48,254 nt of DNA from Clostridia bacterium (GCA_017507525.1 JAFWAT010000020.1:1-48254), one strand, 5' to 3'. Counted from the first letter of the stretch, positions 7,130-16,841 are shown. The notes: generated from the letters alone by a model not told the origin. A program made the numbers and translations.

Positions 7130-9754
7130 ATGACAAAGGAAAAGTTTTTGATTATTGATGCAAACAGCATTATTAACCGCGCTTTTTACGGCATTCGACT
7201 GCTCACCACCAAAGACGGCACCTATACCAACGCCGTTTATGGTTTTTTAAATATTTTTTATAAATTTAAAGAAGAAATTAAGCCGGATTATATTGCCGCA
7301 GCATTTGATTTAAAAGCACCCACCTTTCGCCATAAAATGTTTGACGGCTACAAAGCCACACGCCACCCCATGCCGCAAGAGCTGGTGCCGCAGATTCCTC
7401 TTTTAAAAGAGGTTTTATCAGCACTGAAGATTCCAATTTTAGAAAAAGAGGGCTATGAAGCAGACGACATCATCGGAACAGTCTCCAAAAAATGTACCGA
7501 TGCCGGCATCGGTTGTATGATTTTAACCGGGGACAAGGATGATTTGCAGCTTGCAACTGAAGAAAATAAAATTTATCTTGTCACCACACGTATGGGCAAT
7601 ACGGACACGGAGATTTTTGACGCTGACCGCGTTTTTGAAAAATACGGCGTAACCCCCAAGGAATTTATTGATGTAAAAGCCATTATGGGTGATTCCTCCG
7701 ACAACATCCCCGGTGTTCGTGGCATTGGTGAAAAAGGTGCTCTTTCCTTAATTTCAAAATTCAAAAGCTTAGATGCCGTTTATGAAAATTTAGAATCAGG
7801 TGAAATCACCAAAGCTATGAAGGCAAAGCTTGCAGAACATAAAGACACCGCATTTTTATCCAGAACGCTTGCAACCATTGATTGCGATGTGCCTATCGAG
7901 TTTAATTTAGAAGATGGCCGCGAAAAAGCCGGCAATTATAAAACCCTGCAGGCGCTGTATACCCGTCTTGAATTTAAAAGCTTTTTAAAGCGTCTTTCTG
8001 CTGAAACGCCTGAGGAGGCCAAGCCGGAGCAGACCCAAAGTCAATGTGAAGCCATCACGCTGACAGAGCCGGAAGCGTTAAAGGAATTGTTAAAAAACGA
8101 TACGGTTTTTTATCAAATAGACACAAAAAGCAACCTGGTCTACCTTGCAACAAAGGCTTCCTGCGCGGCTTGCGCACCTATAAGTGGTAACTTTTTGCCC
8201 CTTTGGAAAGCGTTCTTTGAATGCCCCAACACCAAAAAAATCACCCACGGCGCAAAGGAACAGTTTATATTCCTCAGTTCCTTGGGCATAACATTAAAGG
8301 GCAACTTGTTTGATACAGCCATTGCCGCCTACCTGACAGAACCGGGCAGGCGGGATTATCAACTATCTGAGCTTTGTTTTGACCTGTTAGGATTGAATTT
8401 CGGCGGCGACCAAACCGGTGAGCAGCTATCCTTTATGGACGAGCCGGCAGATACCCGTTCACCCTTCTTTGACGAAACAGCCGCGCTGGTTCCGCTTCAC
8501 GAATACCTCCTCGCCCGTATGAAAGCCGAGGGTTCGCTAACTTTGTTTGAAACAGTAGAAATGCCTCTTGTGGAGGTGTTAGCCTCTATGCAAAATATTG
8601 GCATTTTGGTTGATAAAGAGCGGCTTTTAGAGTTTGGCGTAATGCTGGGCAGCGAAATTGACCGCTTAACAGACGAAATTTACGAACTGGCAGGGGAAGA
8701 ATTTAACATTAATTCTCCAAAACAGCTGGGCGTTATTTTATATGAAAAATTAGGGCTTAAATCCTCTAAAAAAACTAAAACCGGCTACTCTACCAACGCA
8801 AGTACACTGGAAAAGTTGGCCGAAAGCCATCCCATTATCAATAAAATTCTGGAATATCGCCATCTTGCCAAATTAAATTCCACCTACGTGGATGGTTTAA
8901 AGGATGTTATTGACCCCCAAAGCGGCAGAATCCATTCCAACTTCCATCAAACTGTCACGGTCACCGGTCGCATCAGTTCTTCTGAGCCGAACCTGCAGAA
9001 CATTCCCATTCGCACCGAGCTGGGGCGCGAAATGCGTAAAATGTTTGTTGCAGCTCCCGGGCATGTGCTTTTAGATGCAGACTATTCTCAAATTGAGCTG
9101 CGAGTGCTTGCACATATTGCAGATGACGAAACCATGATTGAGGCATTTAGCGCCGGTGAAGATATTCATGCCTCCACGGCTTCCAAAATTTTTGGTGTGC
9201 CCAAAGCGGAGGTTTCTACCGAGATGCGCACAGCCGCAAAAGCCGTTAACTTTGGCTTAATTTACGGCAAAGGCGAATTTTCTCTTGCCCAGGATTTAGG
9301 CATCTCCATGCGCGAAGCAAAGGCACACATTGAAGACTATTTAGGCTCCTTTCCTAAGGTGCGCAATTATATGAAAACCGTAGTAGAAGAAGCCAAGAAA
9401 AACGGATATGTTACCACCTTAATGGGTCGCAGAAGGGTGCTGCCGGAGCTTGCCTCAAGTAACTTCCAGCTCCGCTCCTTTGGTGAGCGTGCCGCCTTAA
9501 ACACCCCCATTCAGGGAACCGCGGCAGATATCATTAAGCTGGCTATGGTACGGGTATACAACCGCTTAAAAGAAGAAAAGCTTGCCGCCCGTCTCATTCT
9601 GCAGGTGCACGACGAATTGATTGTAGAAGCGCCTTTGGGCGAAGCGGAAGCCGCAGGAAAAATTCTACGTGAGGAAATGGAACAGGCTTTTGCATTAAAA
9701 GCATCTCTCAAAGCCGATATGCACAGCGGACAAAGTTGGTATGATGCAAAATGA
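7130..9754 (+). CDS. polA: DNA polymerase I, proofreading site apparently lost
   Basis: 874-residue family A polymerase for Okazaki-fragment processing and repair. Domains in order: 5'-nuclease (about 1-290, with DANSIINRAFYG, GYEADDIIG and LTGDKDDLQL metal ligands), a central 3'-5' exonuclease fold (about 310-465), and the polymerase (about 470-874). Polymerase motif A is DADYSQIELR at 649-658, motif B is the AAKAVNFGLIYG segment, and motif C is QVHDE at 825-829. In the central domain the first Asp-x-Glu pair is replaced (FYQIDTKSNL), so 3'-5' activity is probably absent, as in several Gram-positive Pol I enzymes. ATG at 7130 has AAAGGAAGG upstream. Confidence 0.97.
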   Translation: MTKEKFLIIDANSIINRAFYGIRLLTTKDGTYTNAVYGFLNIFYKFKEEIKPDYIAAAFDLKAPTFRHKMFDGYKATRHPMPQELVPQIPLLKEVLSALKIPILEKEGYEADDIIGTVSKKCTDAGIGCMILTGDKDDLQLATEENKIYLVTTRMGNTDTEIFDADRVFEKYGVTPKEFIDVKAIMGDSSDNIPGVRGIGEKGALSLISKFKSLDAVYENLESGEITKAMKAKLAEHKDTAFLSRTLATIDCDVPIEFNLEDGREKAGNYKTLQALYTRLEFKSFLKRLSAETPEEAKPEQTQSQCEAITLTEPEALKELLKNDTVFYQIDTKSNLVYLATKASCAACAPISGNFLPLWKAFFECPNTKKITHGAKEQFIFLSSLGITLKGNLFDTAIAAYLTEPGRRDYQLSELCFDLLGLNFGGDQTGEQLSFMDEPADTRSPFFDETAALVPLHEYLLARMKAEGSLTLFETVEMPLVEVLASMQNIGILVDKERLLEFGVMLGSEIDRLTDEIYELAGEEFNINSPKQLGVILYEKLGLKSSKKTKTGYSTNASTLEKLAESHPIINKILEYRHLAKLNSTYVDGLKDVIDPQSGRIHSNFHQTVTVTGRISSSEPNLQNIPIRTELGREMRKMFVAAPGHVLLDADYSQIELRVLAHIADDETMIEAFSAGEDIHASTASKIFGVPKAEVSTEMRTAAKAVNFGLIYGKGEFSLAQDLGISMREAKAHIEDYLGSFPKVRNYMKTVVEEAKKNGYVTTLMGRRRVLPELASSNFQLRSFGERAALNTPIQGTAADIIKLAMVRVYNRLKEEKLAARLILQVHDELIVEAPLGEAEAAGKILREEMEQAFALKASLKADMHSGQSWYDAK

Positions 9755-9780
9755 TCAGCCACCAAAAGAAAGGAGCCAAT

Positions 9781-10698
9781 ATGTCATTTTCAAGTGATGT
9801 AAAACAGGAATTATGCCGTATAGAGCCGGAAACACCCTGTTGCCTGAAGGCAGAACTTGCAGGACTTTTAGCTCTTTCCGGTGTCCTCTTATCAGAAACG
9901 GACGGCGGCGGTCTTCGTTTCCGGACGGAAAACGAAGACGTGATGCGCCGCACACAAGAACTTCTTGCTGCATTGTTCGGCATAACACCGCTTAAATCTG
10001 TCATGAGAAAAAAGGGTGCCGGTAACATTTATACGCTGAGATTATTAAAAAATCAAACCTATAACCATATTATGAAAACCTTGGGTTTTTGGCGTGATGG
10101 TCGCATTAAATTTTCCGTTGACCCCTTTATTACAGCAGAATCCTGCTGTCGCCGTGCCTTTTTGCGAGGCGCATTTTTAAGTAGCGGTTCAGTTAATGCG
10201 CCGGAAAAAAGCTACCACTTAGAAATCGAAACCCATTATCATGGACTTTCCCGAGATATTCTGCAGCTGTTTGAGGATGAACAGCTTTCTGTCCGCAGTG
10301 TGATGCGAAAATCGAATTTCGTGATTTACATAAAAGACAGCGAAGAAATCGCCAACGCATTAACAGCGTTGGGTGCTACAGACTCTGCACTGGAGTTGTA
10401 TTCCATCAAAGTGGAAAAGGATATGATTAACAAAATCAACCGACGGGTTAACTGCGAAACAGCAAACCTGACAAAAACCGCCAACGCCGCAGCCACGCAG
10501 ATTAAAGCAATCAACAAGCTGCTTTCTTCGCACTTTGCATCCGATTTATCGCCGGCATTGTTAGAGCTTGCTAAGCTCCGGCTGGAAAATCCGGAGGCGA
10601 GCCTTACGGAGTTAGGCGGCATGCTAAAGACCCCCATCAGCAAATCCGGCGTAAACCGGAGATTGCAGAAATTAATTGCAATGGCAGAAGAAATGTAA
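9781..10698 (+). CDS. whiA: DNA-binding protein WhiA
   Basis: WhiA combines an N-terminal degenerate LAGLIDADG homing-endonuclease fold with a C-terminal helix-turn-helix. In actinomycetes it is a sporulation regulator; in Firmicutes it affects division and chromosome segregation. This 305-residue product starts MSFSSDVKQELC, the family hallmark, contains RAFLRGAFLSSGSV near residue 125 and NRRVNCETANLTKTANAA near 220, and ends with an HTH around ASLTELGGML and SGVNRRLQKL. The upstream in-frame ATG at 9751 lies inside polA; AAAGGAG at 9769-9774 fixes the start at 9781. In many Firmicutes whiA sits with rapZ and yvcK; here it is between polA and rqcH. Confidence 0.95.
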   Translation: MSFSSDVKQELCRIEPETPCCLKAELAGLLALSGVLLSETDGGGLRFRTENEDVMRRTQELLAALFGITPLKSVMRKKGAGNIYTLRLLKNQTYNHIMKTLGFWRDGRIKFSVDPFITAESCCRRAFLRGAFLSSGSVNAPEKSYHLEIETHYHGLSRDILQLFEDEQLSVRSVMRKSNFVIYIKDSEEIANALTALGATDSALELYSIKVEKDMINKINRRVNCETANLTKTANAAATQIKAINKLLSSHFASDLSPALLELAKLRLENPEASLTELGGMLKTPISKSGVNRRLQKLIAMAEEM

Positions 10699-10721
10699 CA
10701 CCACCAGAGAGGATGAAAAAA

Positions 10722-12470
10722 ATGGCATTCGACGGACTGGTTGTCCGTGCCCTGGCACACGAACTAAATACAAAGCTAAACGGCGCAAGGCTCGACAAAG
10801 TGTATCAGCCTGAATCCGACGAGTTGCTTCTTGCCTTCCATACCCCCCACGGTGCTTATAAGGTCACCGTATCGGCAAATGCATCTATCCCCCGCATTGC
10901 GCTGACAGAAAAGACAAAAGAAAACCCTATGGTTGCGCCTATGTTCTGCATGCTGCTCAGAAAGCATTTAACCTCGGCACATCTTGTTTCGGTGTATCAG
11001 CCCGGTCTTGAGAGAATGCTCTGCTTTGAACTGGAAACCCGAAACGAATTAGGTGATCAGGTAACCAAAAAGCTGGTTGTGGAGATTATGGGGCGCCACT
11101 CCAACATTATTTTAGTAGACGAAAAAGGCAACATTTCAGACAGTATTAAGCGCATAGACTTTTCCGTCAGCTCAAAACGCCAGATTCTGCCAGGACTTCC
11201 TTATGAAATGCCGCCGGCACAGGATAAAACAGACCCCTTATCCTGCAATTTGGAAGAGTTTTTAAATGTTTTATCAGATTGCAGCGAAACAGAACGGTTA
11301 GACAAAGCTATTTTGAGCCGTTTTGCAGGCGTTAGCCCTTTGATTGCAAGAGAAATTGCCTACCGTGCCACCGGCGAAACAGACCCTCTTTGCGAGGATT
11401 TTAACTATGCTAAGCGCTTAGATGTTGCCACCATTATGCAGCAAATCTTTTCATCCGTTTCAGCAGGTGATTTTGCTCCCTGCTATCTGGTGAACAGTGA
11501 AACACAAAAGCTTATGGAGTTTTCCGCCATCCCCATCACCCAATACGCAGGCGGCGCAATGGTGTATCCTGAGGATTCCATGGGGTTTTTGATCAATCGG
11601 TTTTACTATGAGCGAGATAAAAAAGAGCGGATGCTGAGGCGAGGTTCTGACCTTTTAAAATTGGTTTCCACCCATATTGAGCGTTCTGCTAAAAAGTTAG
11701 AACGGCTCATGTCTGAGCTTTCTGACACGGAGCAAAGAGAAACCTGGCGCCAGTATGGCGAGTTGATTACCGCCAACATTTACCAGATAGAAAAAGGGAT
11801 GGAAAACCTTCGTGTGCAAAATTATTTTGACGAAGAGCTTTCCATGGTGGTCATCCCCTTAGACAGCACCAAGAGCCCCGCTGCTAACGCACAGCGGTAC
11901 TATAAAAAATATAACAAAGCAAAAACAGCTTACGCTGAGCTTTCAAAGCAAATTGAGCTGACGCAGGCAGAACTTGCCTATCTTGAAACCGTTGAAGAAG
12001 CCTTGCTTCGTGCAGAAACCGCCGCCGACCTTTCACAAATCGGCGATGAGCTGGCAAGCCAGGGGTATCTACGCCGCAGGCAAGAGCAAAAACGAAAAAA
12101 AGAGACACCAACCTCCCCTGCCTCCTTTAAAACTGCAGACGGATTTTTGGTGTACGCCGGCAGAAACAACAAACAAAATGATTATCTAACCTGTAAGCTG
12201 GCACAAAATAAAGACCTTTGGTTCCACACGAAGAACATCCCCGGTTCTCATGTTGTATTAAAATTTGAGATAGACCGCCCCTTTACCAGCGAAGCTATCA
12301 CAGAGGCTGCATCCCTTGCAGCATTTTTGTCAAAGGCAAAAGAGGCAGATAAAGTGCCGGTTGATTACACTGAAATCAAAAATGTAAAAAAACCAAGCGG
12401 CGCAAAACCGGGATTCGTAATTTACACTACTAACCAAACCGCATATGTAACACCGAAAAATATGTCATAA
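10722..12470 (+). CDS. rqcH: Ribosome quality control protein RqcH (NFACT family)
   Basis: Binds stalled 50S subunits and adds C-terminal alanine tails to truncated nascent chains, marking them for ClpXP. It is also annotated as fibronectin-binding protein FbpA. The 582-residue product begins MAFDGLVVRALAHELN, typical of the NFACT-N domain, has a central coiled-coil stretch (about 290-430) and a C-terminal NFACT-R domain with DLWFHTKNIPGSHVV, including the conserved W-F-H. The ATG at 10713 abuts GAGAGG and is too close; the ATG at 10722 has good spacing. It is the last gene of the operon and is followed by a strong terminator. Confidence 0.95.
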   Translation: MAFDGLVVRALAHELNTKLNGARLDKVYQPESDELLLAFHTPHGAYKVTVSANASIPRIALTEKTKENPMVAPMFCMLLRKHLTSAHLVSVYQPGLERMLCFELETRNELGDQVTKKLVVEIMGRHSNIILVDEKGNISDSIKRIDFSVSSKRQILPGLPYEMPPAQDKTDPLSCNLEEFLNVLSDCSETERLDKAILSRFAGVSPLIAREIAYRATGETDPLCEDFNYAKRLDVATIMQQIFSSVSAGDFAPCYLVNSETQKLMEFSAIPITQYAGGAMVYPEDSMGFLINRFYYERDKKERMLRRGSDLLKLVSTHIERSAKKLERLMSELSDTEQRETWRQYGELITANIYQIEKGMENLRVQNYFDEELSMVVIPLDSTKSPAANAQRYYKKYNKAKTAYAELSKQIELTQAELAYLETVEEALLRAETAADLSQIGDELASQGYLRRRQEQKRKKETPTSPASFKTADGFLVYAGRNNKQNDYLTCKLAQNKDLWFHTKNIPGSHVVLKFEIDRPFTSEAITEAASLAAFLSKAKEADKVPVDYTEIKNVKKPSGAKPGFVIYTTNQTAYVTPKNMS

Positions 12471-12496
12471 AAAAAACACCCTCTCGGGTGTTTTTT
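12471..12496. terminator. Bidirectional terminator between rqcH and potD
   Basis: AAAAAACACCC (12471-12481) pairs with GGGTGTTTTTT (12486-12496) around the tetraloop TCTC. A T-run follows on each strand, so it can end both convergent operons. Confidence 0.9.
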
Positions 12497-12501
12497 TATA
12501 G

Positions 12502-13611
12502 CTAATTAATCTTTACCGTTTCCCATAAAGCATTAATGTAATCTAAGGTTTCAGGCTTCAAATTTCTGTATGCATTTTCGTTATACTGTGTGGTAAAGTC
12601 CTCAACCTTTCCATACAGAACGTTCATAGCCTCTTCACCCATTTCTTCCTGATAGCCTGCATTTTCATAAACTACCTTATTGGGCGATGCATAGTAGGTG
12701 TACTGGGCGTTAGCAATTGCTGCGTCTTCTGAGAGCATAAAATTAATAAAGCTTTCAGCCAGCGCCTGATTTTGACAGCAAGTAGGAATACACATGGCAT
12801 CTACATAATAGTTGGTTCTTTCAGGGTAATAGAACTGAAGATCAACACCCTCTGCCTGAGCATCCTTCATGGTGAAATAATCCCCGGCATAATAAGCTCC
12901 GATTGCCGCCTCTCCAGATTCCATCATGTTATAAATTTCATCCATTACAAAGCTATATACAAAGGGACGCTGCTTGAGCAGTTCTTCATAAGCCGTATCC
13001 CAAACGGTTGTTTCCTCGGAATTGACATCCAGCCCCAGCTTATACATTGCCATACCAAAGGCATCACGGGAATTGTTAAACTGCAGAATTTTATCTGCAT
13101 ATTTTTCATTCCATAAAAGATCCCAGCTTCCGGTGTCGGCTTCTTCTACTTCGTTTGCGTTATAAATAACACCGATAATCCCGTAAGCATAGGGTACGGT
13201 ATACTTAGCTTCCGGGTCATAGTAAAGACCTTTGAAGCTATCATCAATATTTTGATAATTGGGAATATTCTCATAGTTTAAGGGCAGGAGCATATTCTCC
13301 TCTGCCATTCTGGCAATCATGTAGTCAGAAGGAATCACAACATCATAGCTGACTGCACCGGAGGAAAGCTTGCTGTACATGTCCTCATTAGAAGCAAAGG
13401 TTGTGTAGTTAACCTTAACCTTCTGCCCATAGGTTTCCTGATACCACTTTTCAAATTCGTTCACGGTATCATAACTGCCCTCGCTGCCGTCGGAGATGTA
13501 TTCCCCCCAATTATATACGTTTAAAACAAGTGTGTCAGAATTTCCACAGCCGGAAAGGCACAGGGCCGATGCCATCAGGATAGCCAAGAATAGTGCTAAA
13601 GCTTTTTTCAT
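12502..13611 (-). CDS. potD: Spermidine/putrescine ABC transporter substrate-binding lipoprotein
   Basis: Extracytoplasmic polyamine receptor, 369 residues. The N-terminus MKKALALFLAILMASALCLSGC is a lipoprotein signal with the lipobox cysteine at residue 22. The mature part begins with LNVYNWGEYI, the typical PotD start, and continues with YDVVIPSDYMIARM and AVIGAYYAGDY-like ligand-pocket segments (AAIGAYYAGDY near 238). It is the last gene of potABCD and its start overlaps the potC stop by 4 nt. The preferred ligand (spermidine or putrescine) cannot be told by eye. Confidence 0.95.
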   Translation of the reverse strand: MKKALALFLAILMASALCLSGCGNSDTLVLNVYNWGEYISDGSEGSYDTVNEFEKWYQETYGQKVKVNYTTFASNEDMYSKLSSGAVSYDVVIPSDYMIARMAEENMLLPLNYENIPNYQNIDDSFKGLYYDPEAKYTVPYAYGIIGVIYNANEVEEADTGSWDLLWNEKYADKILQFNNSRDAFGMAMYKLGLDVNSEETTVWDTAYEELLKQRPFVYSFVMDEIYNMMESGEAAIGAYYAGDYFTMKDAQAEGVDLQFYYPERTNYYVDAMCIPTCCQNQALAESFINFMLSEDAAIANAQYTYYASPNKVVYENAGYQEEMGEEAMNVLYGKVEDFTTQYNENAYRNLKPETLDYINALWETVKIN

Positions 13612-14453
13612 GATTGTTCGCTCCTTTTCAATCTTATTTTTCTTTGTTTTTTAAGTTCGCGCCACCGTTTGTCTTCTCCGCTCTCAACAAAATTATTGAG
13701 TAACAAAAGTGTCAGGGTGACAAAGAAAATAATGGTTGCCAAAGCATACATTTTGGGCGTTACCGTTTTTTTCGTCATGCCGTAAATACGAATCGGCAAG
13801 GTTTGAAAATCATTGCCGGAGGTAAAATAACTGATAACAAAATCATCAAGTGACAAGGTAAACGCCATAATCGCACCGGTAATAATGCCCGGCAAAATTT
13901 CCGGCATCGTTACCTTTAGAAAAGCTCTAAACGGCGTGCAACCCAAATCCATTGCCGCTTCCGTCAGGTCCCGTTCCATTTGCTGCAGCTTTGGCAGCAC
14001 CTGGAAAATAACATAAGGCAGGCAAAAGGTGACGTGGGCAATGAGCATTGTCCAAAAATTCAAGCTGGTAGATGCCCCGAAAAGCCGACCCACGAATACA
14101 AACACCAGCATCATGGAAATACCGGTGATGATGTCCGGATTAATCATGGGAATGTTGGTCACCGTGTTCACCGCCATACGATACCAGCGGTTTTTCAGCT
14201 TGTGTATTCCCACTGCCGCCGCGGTGCCCATCACTGTGGAAATCACCGTGGCTGCCACAGCCAAAATCAGTGTATTCTTAACGGATTCCAAGGTATTTTC
14301 ATCATGAAACAGCTCTTGATACCATTTAAGTGAAAAGCCCGAAAAAACCGAAAGACTTTTTGCCTCATTAAAGGAAAAAACCAAAAGCACTAAAATGGGA
14401 GCAAACAGAAAAATAAAAATAAGCGCTGTATAAAGCTTTGATGTTATTTTCAA
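13608..14453 (-). CDS. potC: Spermidine/putrescine ABC transporter permease PotC
   Basis: One of two inner-membrane permeases of the polyamine importer, about 281 residues with six predicted helices. The EAA loop for contact with the ATPase is visible as LTEAAMDLGCTPFRAFLKV near residue 165. The start is uncertain. A GGGGGTGA Shine-Dalgarno-like stretch at 14466-14459 precedes a TTG at 14453 with 5-nt spacing, giving MKITSKLYTALIF. Upstream in-frame alternatives are GTG 14462, ATG 14468 and TTG 14474, all overlapping the potB end. Translational coupling to potB is likely. Confidence 0.93.
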   Translation of the reverse strand: MKITSKLYTALIFIFLFAPILVLLVFSFNEAKSLSVFSGFSLKWYQELFHDENTLESVKNTLILAVAATVISTVMGTAAAVGIHKLKNRWYRMAVNTVTNIPMINPDIITGISMMLVFVFVGRLFGASTSLNFWTMLIAHVTFCLPYVIFQVLPKLQQMERDLTEAAMDLGCTPFRAFLKVTMPEILPGIITGAIMAFTLSLDDFVISYFTSGNDFQTLPIRIYGMTKKTVTPKMYALATIIFFVTLTLLLLNNFVESGEDKRWRELKKQRKIRLKRSEQS

Positions 14454-14454
14454 T

Positions 14455-15345
14455 TTACTCACCCCCATACACAAGCCGCGCCGTCAGGTATTTCACCAAA
14501 GCCATGCACGCAAGTAAAATGACCATTAAAATAAAGGCTATGGCTGCTGCAAAATGCAAGTTGTTGGCTATGTACTGCCCTTCAATGGCGTCACCAATTA
14601 AGAAAAACTTGCCGTTACCCAATTTCTGCGAAATATAAAAGGTGCTGATAGACGGAATGAGTACCATGGTAATGCCGGATATAACCCCCGGCAAGCTCAA
14701 GGGGAAAATCACCCGTTTGAACACCGAAACGCTGTTACAGCCCAAATCCCTTGCAGCTTCTAATAGCTTACCGTCCATCTTGGCTAAAATGGAATAAATC
14801 GGCAGAATCATATAGGGAAAATAGTCATAAACCATGCCGATAACAACCGCCGTTTCTGTTCCGATAATGTGAATTTTATCAATGCCAACAAGGCCTAAAA
14901 GCCCATTTAAAATACCAGTGTCTTGCAGAATGGTCATCCAGGCATAGGTACGAATTAAAAAGTTCATCCACATAGGAATCATAATCAGCGTTACCAGTGT
15001 TTTCTGCGTTCTCACTTTTGCCCGTGCCATGATATATGCCATGGGATATCCCATTAAAAGACAAACCAGCGTTGAAATGGCTGCAAGCTTTAAAGAGCGC
15101 ATAAAAATAACAAGATATGTGCGCACCTCGCCGATTGTACCATCATCAGCTTTGAGTTCACTGGTTGCCGTAAAAAAGCGAGTTATGTTTTCTGTTGTAA
15201 ATGCAAAATTATCATCTGTAAAAGCATAATACGCCACAAAAATCAGGGGCACCAAAATAAACAAGAGCGACCAGGCAGAGTAAGGTGCCAAGGCAAGACT
15301 CATGCCGCCCCGTTTTTTTGTTTTGACTGAGGTTTGCATGGTCAC
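14455..15345 (-). CDS. potB: Spermidine/putrescine ABC transporter permease PotB
   Basis: Partner permease of PotC, 296 residues with six predicted helices. The EAA loop is [19 protein letters not shown] near residue 200. An extended periplasmic segment after the first helix is usual for PotB. A GTG at 15345 overlaps the potA stop (GTGA), and an ATG at 15339 is an alternative; both lie downstream of GGGAGGTGAGG. Gene order potA-potB-potC-potD with 4-nt overlaps indicates a single translationally coupled transcript. Confidence 0.94.
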   Translation of the reverse strand: MTMQTSVKTKKRGGMSLALAPYSAWSLLFILVPLIFVAYYAFTDDNFAFTTENITRFFTATSELKADDGTIGEVRTYLVIFMRSLKLAAISTLVCLLMGYPMAYIMARAKVRTQKTLVTLIMIPMWMNFLIRTYAWMTILQDTGILNGLLGLVGIDKIHIIGTETAVVIGMVYDYFPYMILPIYSILAKMDGKLLEAARDLGCNSVSVFKRVIFPLSLPGVISGITMVLIPSISTFYISQKLGNGKFFLIGDAIEGQYIANNLHFAAAIAFILMVILLACMALVKYLTARLVYGGE

Positions 15346-16454
15346 GCCTCACCTCCCGGGTCAGAGAGCTCATCGAGTTCATTGGAATAGGAGGAATAGT
15401 CACCAAACATACCGGAGTATTTTGATTTTTTCATAATATGAATGGCATCAGGGTCTAAAGAGATGCCGATGCGGTCATCAACACTGGCTGAATCCGTTGT
15501 CTGAATCATCCATTTAAAACCGCCGATATCCACAATAATTTCGTTGTGAACACCCATGAAGGTTACTGCTGTTACCACACCCTGCAGCATTGCATTCTCT
15601 AAAGGCACAATGTCAACATCCTCAGGCCGAACCACAACATCCACCTGCTCACCCTGTGCAAAACCTGCATCTAAGCACTGGAAGGTATGGCCCGAAAAGC
15701 TGACCCTATAATTTTCAAGCATGACACCATCAATGATATTGCTCTCGCCAATAAAATCTGCTACAAAGGCATTTTGAGGCTCATTGTAAATATCCGTCGG
15801 GGTACCAATTTGCTGAATCTTGCCCTCGCTCATAACCACAATGGTGTCAGACATGCTGAGTGCCTCTTCCTGGTCATGGGTAACAAAAACGAAGGTAATC
15901 CCCGTGGTTTTTTGAATTTTTTTCAGTTCCTGCTGCATGTCCTTTCTGAGCTTTAAATCAAGCGCACCCAAAGGCTCATCTAAAAGCAACACCTTGGGGT
16001 GATTAATCAGCGCTCTTGCAATGGCAACACGCTGCTGCTGACCACCGGAAAGACTGGTCACACTGCGCTCTGCAAAATTAGAAAGCATAACAAGTGACAG
16101 CATCTTTTCCACCTTTTCGCGAATTTCTTTTTTGGGAACCTTGCGCTCCCGCAGGGGAAAAGCCACATTTTCAAAGACATTCAGATGCGGAAACAGGGCA
16201 TACTTCTGGAATACCGTGTTCACGTTCCGCTTGTGAGGCGGTACATCGTTGATTTTTTCATTCATAAACAGAATATCGCCACAATCCGGATGTTCAAAGC
16301 CGCCAATCATGCGGAGCATGGTAGTCTTACCGCAACCTGAAGGACCTAATAGCGTAATAAATTCATTATCATAAATATCTAAACTGATATCGTCTAAAAT
16401 CAGTTCTCCGCCAAAGGCTTTAGAGATATTTTTCAGTTCAATCACTTTTTTCAT
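15342..16454 (-). CDS. potA: Spermidine/putrescine ABC transporter ATPase PotA
   Basis: Cytoplasmic ATPase of the polyamine importer, 370 residues. Walker A is GPSGCGKTT near residue 37, the signature motif [15 protein letters not shown] near 134, Walker [13 protein letters not shown] near 155, and the switch histidine is in [10 protein letters not shown] near 190. The C-terminal third is the TOBE-type regulatory domain (VVRPEDVDI). The frame is open for 26 further codons upstream, but AAGGAG at 16467-16462 lies 7 nt before the ATG at 16454, fixing that start. Transcription should begin some 380 nt upstream, at a consensus promoter, so the gene has a very long structured leader. Confidence 0.96.
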   Translation of the reverse strand: MKKVIELKNISKAFGGELILDDISLDIYDNEFITLLGPSGCGKTTMLRMIGGFEHPDCGDILFMNEKINDVPPHKRNVNTVFQKYALFPHLNVFENVAFPLRERKVPKKEIREKVEKMLSLVMLSNFAERSVTSLSGGQQQRVAIARALINHPKVLLLDEPLGALDLKLRKDMQQELKKIQKTTGITFVFVTHDQEEALSMSDTIVVMSEGKIQQIGTPTDIYNEPQNAFVADFIGESNIIDGVMLENYRVSFSGHTFQCLDAGFAQGEQVDVVVRPEDVDIVPLENAMLQGVVTAVTFMGVHNEIIVDIGGFKWMIQTTDSASVDDRIGISLDPDAIHIMKKSKYSGMFGDYSSYSNELDELSDPGGEA

Positions 16455-16836
16455 GGTCCTTCTCCTTACACAAGCATTAAAAAAGGGTATGCCGCCATGT
16501 AGCAACATACCACTTGTAAGAAACAAAGTCATGAAAACTCCTGCACGCAGGAAACATTATCACGTTGTCTTATCCCAATGGGTTTAGAGTCTATATAGCA
16601 AAGATTACTTTTACCACTCTTATTGACCATTTCACAAGTTATATGCCACATGGCATTGGTTTATAGTCACCAACTTATAAAACTTGAGCTTTTAACTCAA
16701 TCAATAAGGCAACAGAAGTTGCCAACCGCACAAGCGGTTTTCGGCATTTGACCCGGCTGTCCGTATGGCCTTAGCCGACAAAAACATCGGCGGTCAGTTT
16801 ATCTTGCTTCGGAAAACTCTTTTCCGATTGAGATGT
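16455..16836 (-). ncRNA. Long, highly folded potA leader (candidate structured RNA or riboswitch)
   Basis: About 380 nt with no gene between a consensus promoter and potA. Read on the minus strand it holds nested helices. CGGAAAA/TTTTCCG (16826-16810). A multibranch domain closed by TGACC/GGTCA (16796-16792 with 16753-16749) contains the hairpin GCCGA/TCGGC. AACCGC/GCGGTT is closed by TGCC/GGCA (16746-16720). Hairpin GGCAAC/GTTGCC (16723-16708) shares its first arm with the preceding stem. A second multibranch domain is closed by TTATTGA/TCAATAA (16707-16701 with 16626-16620). Then come AGAGT/ACTCT and CCTGC/GCAGG, and a 10-bp hairpin (16511-16486) whose outer stem overlaps the potA ribosome binding site. 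It matches no RNA family that I can recall with confidence; part could be a known family such as raiA. Confidence 0.6.
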
Positions 16837-16841
16837 GACAA

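Noticed and set aside
16455-16532. 26-codon N-terminal extension of PotA into the leader
   Set aside because: AAGGAG with ideal spacing serves ATG 16454, PotA homologues start there, and the extension lies in folded leader sequence.
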